The position numbers and the translations under genes are program-made. The notes beneath the pieces were generated by a model. The model searched no databases. It saw only the letters and a program-made list of their open reading frames with translations, and was not told where the DNA came from. Of a stretch of DNA of 16,881 bases, positions 14,351 through 16,881 are shown piece after piece; within the stretch, counting starts at the first letter, position 1; every line of letters starts with the position of its first letter. Source of the DNA: Clostridiales bacterium (GTDB lineage: Bacteria > Bacillota_A > Clostridia > Christensenellales > Aristaeellaceae); assembly GCA_024684665.1 (NCBI GenBank), contig JAIKWN010000185.1, positions 1 through 16,881 of the forward strand, written 5' to 3'.

Positions 14351-15364
14351 TTACTTTACGGCATTCACATAGAACGCCGCGGCAGCGCGGAAGCAGTTGC
14401 GCACGATCTGGCTGGAAAACGTGCCCTGCTGCGTGCGCCCGGTATAGACAATGCTGGTGCCCGTAATCACGGGACCGTCGTCGCTCGGAGCCGTTTCAAA
14501 TTCCAGGGAAAGCACGATGCCGTCCATGAAGTCATCGAATACGGTCTCGTCCGTGATCGCTACTTTCTTGTATTCATCGATCTTTTCGTCCGGAACTTTG
14601 AAATACGCCGGCTGATTGGTGCCATCAACGAGGATCTTCCACGCAACGGGGCAGTCCGTCGCCCGGTCGATGACGATGACCATCGTAAACGGATTCGGTT
14701 CCGAAGAGCTCCAGCCCGTCCCTGCGGAACCTTTGAAAGCGAACTTCGCCGCGCCTTTTACCTTGAGCGCGACGACCTTCGTCCCGTCCTCCGCCGTTCC
14801 TTCGGCCGCATACAGGATCTGGCCGATCTTCTTCGTATCCGGCTGATAGTCGGAGGCGATCGTTTCATAGGAGGCAGGATAAACTTCCGAGAGTTCCGCT
14901 TTATCCGCGGCGCTCGTGTCCGCTTGATAGCCGAGAGCGGCCGAAGCGTAATGCGCTGCTGTTCGCACTGCGTACAGCGCGGCCCGGCTCGTGAGCGTCG
15001 CCCCGGCGACTGCGTCCGCATCCATCGTCTCTGTGGCAGTCCGTCCGGCATAGGCCGCAGCCAAGTATTCGTCCGTCACCATATCGCCGAAGCCGGGCGT
15101 CTGGTCCTTCATCGAAACAAGTTCCGCCGAGAGAATTTCATTCTTCGGGGAAAGTGCGACGCGTACCATCACCGAAGGTTCCTGATCCATGTGATAGCCG
15201 AAATAGCCTTCTGCCGTCAGTACGGCGCCGGTTTCCGTCACGTCCGCTTCTGTCACTTTTCCGGTTTCGCCGAAGGCCGCGTTCTTTTCATCCACTTCTG
15301 CGCCAGCGTCGAAGGCTGTAAACAGGGGCGCTAATGCAAGACAAACGGGGACCCATTTTTTCAT
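14351..15364 (-). CDS. Secreted FMN-binding domain protein
   Basis: This 337-residue exported protein has a signal peptide at residues 1-22 (MKKWVPVCLALAPLFTAF, then DAGA). Residues about 55-145 form an FMN_bind domain of the NqrC/RnfG type: KDQTPGFGDMV (86-96) and the flavinylation motif DAVAGAT (117-123), with Thr123 the likely site of covalent FMN attached by ApbE. The second half (about 165-337) looks like a related beta-sheet domain (FTMVIVIDRATDCPVAWKIL, ITGTSIVYTGRT) but lacks the GAT motif, so it may not carry flavin. The likely role is electron carrier outside the membrane. ATG 15364 has AAAGGAA at good spacing; an in-frame ATG at 15385 overlaps that ribosome site and is rejected. 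No promoter is seen in the 38 bases after the upstream terminator, so it may be expressed by read-through from the nitroreductase gene. Confidence 0.87.
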   Translation of the reverse strand: MKKWVPVCLALAPLFTAFDAGAEVDEKNAAFGETGKVTEADVTETGAVLTAEGYFGYHMDQEPSVMVRVALSPKNEILSAELVSMKDQTPGFGDMVTDEYLAAAYAGRTATETMDADAVAGATLTSRAALYAVRTAAHYASAALGYQADTSAADKAELSEVYPASYETIASDYQPDTKKIGQILYAAEGTAEDGTKVVALKVKGAAKFAFKGSAGTGWSSSEPNPFTMVIVIDRATDCPVAWKILVDGTNQPAYFKVPDEKIDEYKKVAITDETVFDDFMDGIVLSLEFETAPSDDGPVITGTSIVYTGRTQQGTFSSQIVRNCFRAAAAFYVNAVK

Positions 15365-15402
15365 ATGACTGGTTCCTTTCTCCAAGGTGGAAAGAAAAGC
15401 AG

Positions 15403-15432
15403 AAAAAAGGGCTGTCCCGTCTGAGACAGCCC
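15403..15432 (-). terminator. Intrinsic terminator after the nitroreductase-family gene
   Basis: On the minus strand GGGCTGTC (15432-15425) pairs with GACAGCCC (15416-15409), followed by TTTTTT (15408-15403). It begins 13 bases after the stop codon and separates two exported flavoprotein genes that face the same way. Confidence 0.88.
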
Positions 15433-15445
15433 CGGATTCCGCCGC

Positions 15446-16186
15446 TTACTTCGCGTCGTAAATCGTCCAGTTGTCCGGGAAGCCGTGCGTCGTGAGGCCG
15501 GTTTCCACGGCAGGATCATAGGTGCCGATAACGACCGCGCAGATGAACTTCATGTCGTCGTTGCTGTATTCTTCTTCCGTGTTGCCGTTGATGTAGGTTG
15601 TGCCCGCCAGATACTTCGAGCAGTCCAGGCCGACATCGCCGTCGTTGAATCCGTTCACGCCCTCGAGCGCCGGGGTCATGAACATATGCGTTGCGTATCC
15701 CTTTGCGATCGCCGCAATGTTCAGATAACCGGTCACAATACCCGCGTCATAGTAGCCGCGGTCCGGCTGATAGACGCCCTCTTCTTTCCGGACATCCGGG
15801 CGGAGGAGGCGCTCGCCGAAGACCAAAACCGTCGCGGTTCCAGCGGAGGTAGCGGTACCATATTTGTCGCCGATGATCGCCATCTGCTCGTCGGGATCCG
15901 TCACGGCGACCATGTACCAGTCGGTCTTGCCGTTCGAGGTGACGGCCAAGGAAGCCATATGCAGGATCGCCTTCAAATCTTCTTCGCTCGGCGCGCCAGA
16001 AGCGTCTGTAACGAAGCCGCCTACGCTTCCGCCTTCGCGCATGGAGGTGTCGTTGACCACCGTGCGCCAGACGCCTTCTTCTTCAAACCAGGTCGGGAAC
16101 TGCGTCGCGTCGAAGTTCTCCGCAAGGACGGCCGCCGCACTGAACGCCAGTGCCAGTGTGAGCGCCAATACTGTCAGTCTCTTCAC
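15446..16186 (-). CDS. Secreted nitroreductase-family protein
   Basis: This 246-residue protein has a signal peptide (residues 1-22, MKRLTVLALTLALAF then LAENFDA; no lipobox). The mature part follows nitroreductase order: an N-terminal RTVV/SMREGG segment (41-53) in place of the usual arginine-rich FMN contact, EEDLKAILHMASLAVTSNG (68-86), TDWYMVAVTD (88-97), TATVLVFGE (117-125), and a YYDAGIVTGYLNIAAIAKGYATHMF helix region (145-169). Family members are FMN-dependent reductases of nitro compounds, quinones or similar substrates. Most are cytoplasmic, so export is unusual. The start is GTG at 16186, with AAAGGAG 11 bases upstream; the hydrophobic signal begins right there, which is why the longer upstream frame is rejected. 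A promoter lies at 16234-16262 and a terminator follows the gene. Confidence 0.83.
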   Translation of the reverse strand: MKRLTVLALTLALAFSAAAVLAENFDATQFPTWFEEEGVWRTVVNDTSMREGGSVGGFVTDASGAPSEEDLKAILHMASLAVTSNGKTDWYMVAVTDPDEQMAIIGDKYGTATSAGTATVLVFGERLLRPDVRKEEGVYQPDRGYYDAGIVTGYLNIAAIAKGYATHMFMTPALEGVNGFNDGDVGLDCSKYLAGTTYINGNTEEEYSNDDMKFICAVVIGTYDPAVETGLTTHGFPDNWTIYDAK

Positions 16187-16212
16187 AGGAATACACGCTC
16201 CTTTCTGTCTTG

Positions 16213-16226
16213 CGGGATTTATCCCG
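16213..16226 (-). other. Leader hairpin at the 5' end of the nitroreductase mRNA
   Basis: On the minus strand CGGGA and TCCCG (with an extra A-T closing pair possible) form a small stem directly after the predicted transcription start. It may protect the transcript end or regulate it. Confidence 0.4.
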
Positions 16227-16233
16227 TGTGTTA

Positions 16234-16262
16234 ATAATAACATTTTGTTCTGCAAAAAGCAA
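16234..16262 (-). promoter_or_regulatory. Sigma-70-type promoter of the secreted nitroreductase gene
   Basis: On the minus strand TTGCTT (16262-16257) and TATTAT (16239-16234) are 17 bases apart in an A+T-rich stretch. The predicted start near 16227 gives a leader of about 40 bases. Confidence 0.6.
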
Positions 16263-16312
16263 GACCCGGGAACGCAGCATAGCACGTTGCCGCGTGCCTA
16301 GATACAGGGATG

Positions 16313-16741
16313 TCAGTCCACAGGGATAACGTATGCAAAGCCCTCTTTGCTCTTGAAGAATGTCTCCGCCATACTCTCTTTTGTGAGGTCTACAGGCTCT
16401 TTATTCAAGCCGAAAACGAGTACATCTCTGCATCCATCAAACGCCGTCGTCTTGATTTCCGTTACGCTTGCCGGAATCACGATTCGACTAAGGCCGCTGC
16501 AATTCTGGAAAGCGTTTTCTCCGATTGCTGTACAGCCATATGGAATGGAAACGGAAACAATAGTTTTTGCTCCGGCAAAAGCAGATGCGCCGATTGTTTT
16601 CGTATTGCCCGGCAGAACGACGGCAGAAGCCGCTGGCAGTTCCCATCCGGCAACGAGTTCCAAATTATTATGAAGCGTGGTGTTGGCAAAATCGAATTTT
16701 TCGAAACGTGCTTCCCCGCTTGCAGCCTTCGGCAGATACCA
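16313..16741 (-). pseudogene. 5'-truncated LRR_5 (BspA-type leucine-rich repeat) surface protein gene
   Basis: The frame reads about 143 residues, from a TGA at 16744-16742 to the stop at 16313-16315. Repeats of the LRR_5 type are clear: VVLPGNTKTIGASAFAGAK, VSIPYGCTAIGENAFQNCS and IVIPASVTEIKTTAFDGC, each about 23 residues. A tail VFGLNKEPVDL follows. Residues before the first repeat (YLPKAASGEARFEKFDFANTTLHNN) still look like repeat protein, but there is no ATG or ribosome site, and a TTG at 16663 has no Shine-Dalgarno. The gene therefore lost its 5' part, including any signal peptide, at the junction with the transposase fragment near 16735-16742. LRR_5 proteins are typically exported or surface bound in gut bacteria. 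A residual short product cannot be excluded. Confidence 0.75.
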
Positions 16742-16881
16742 TCATCGACAAATACCATGGACTAACCCGAATCGAAGATCAGTTCCGGGAAATGAAGGGC
16801 ACATTGGAAACCCGACCGATCTGGGTCAATACACCTGAACATATTCAGGCCCACCTGATGATTTGCTTTATGGCGCTCACC
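16735..16881 (+). pseudogene. IS1634/IS4-type transposase fragment, 5' part missing, continues past window end
   Basis: Forty-nine codons are open to the edge of the window. They contain IIDKYHGLTRIEDQFREMKG, followed by LETRPIWVNTPEHIQAHLMI. This is the C-terminal catalytic-Glu region of DDE transposases of the IS4/IS1634 group: Y, the E of RIED, and K six residues after that E give the Y...E(6)K pattern; 'TRP' and 'HI.AHL.ICF.AL' complete it. Upstream of DTIID the DNA instead encodes the LRR protein on the other strand, so the transposase lacks its N-terminal two thirds and has no terminal inverted repeat at this side. It is a remnant or a rearrangement product. A+T content is higher than in the window average. 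Confidence 0.85.

Noticed and set aside
16272..16305. Terminator for the truncated LRR_5 gene (GCACG/CGTGC stem on the minus strand)
   Set aside because: The stem is only five pairs and no T run follows; too weak to call.
16310..16765. Plus-strand 151-codon frame running into the transposase region
   Set aside because: It is in a different frame from the transposase codons and lies antisense to the LRR_5 repeats; it has no family features.

Overview
The window looks like chromosome of a high-GC anaerobic member of the Firmicutes. The reasons are strong AGGAGG-type ribosome sites, many Sec signal peptides, a CotH-family gene, DapH of the acetylase lysine pathway, a LeuS of Bacillus-like length, and a GlpA-like/DUF1667 redox cluster. 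I suspect a gut-type Clostridia lineage, but no rRNA or other taxonomic marker is present, so this placement is inference. Most genes are GC-rich. Two surface-protein genes (13073-14263 and 16313-16741) and the transposase fragment at the right edge are visibly richer in A+T.

Layout. (1) Positions 1-2676, plus strand: a tightly overlapping operon. It holds the 3' end of a GlpA-like FAD oxidoreductase with a BFD-type [2Fe-2S] domain, a second FAD/NAD(P) oxidoreductase, a small Cys-rich DUF1667 protein, and a membrane-anchored protein that resembles a NERD domain without its catalytic residues. (2) 2742-4231, plus: a secreted SH3-type protein with a terminator, then an alpha/beta hydrolase with a terminator. 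(3) 4253-6110, plus: its own promoter and a secreted fumarate-reductase-type flavoprotein (FMN-binding domain plus FAD domain). (4) 6140-6223: two back-to-back terminators that separate converging transcripts. (5) 6232-12912, minus: a probable long transcript from a good promoter at 12988-13017, leuS - araD - (strong RNA hairpin) - dapH - membrane-anchored unknown - cotH-like kinase - small helical unknown. (6) 13073-14263, minus: a secreted CAP-domain protein with an N-terminal LRR_5 segment. (7) 14351-16186, minus: a secreted FMN-binding protein and a secreted nitroreductase-family protein separated by a terminator. (8) 16313-16881: a 5'-truncated LRR_5 surface-protein gene abutting a 5'-truncated IS1634/IS4-type transposase in the opposite orientation.

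How the genes fit together. Three separate genes encode exported flavin proteins: a FAD/FMN reductase, an FMN-carrier-like protein and a nitroreductase. All have simple Sec signal peptides without a lipobox. This fits electron delivery to substrates outside the membrane, as known for flavinylated extracytoplasmic reductases in gut Firmicutes. The quinone- or NADH-side partners and the flavin transferase ApbE are not in the window, so the pathway is inferred and not demonstrated. The first operon is another redox unit, probably for oxidation of glycerol 3-phosphate or a similar hydroxy-acid or polyol substrate. No RNA genes or CRISPR arrays were found, and no gene-free stretch exceeds 300 bases.
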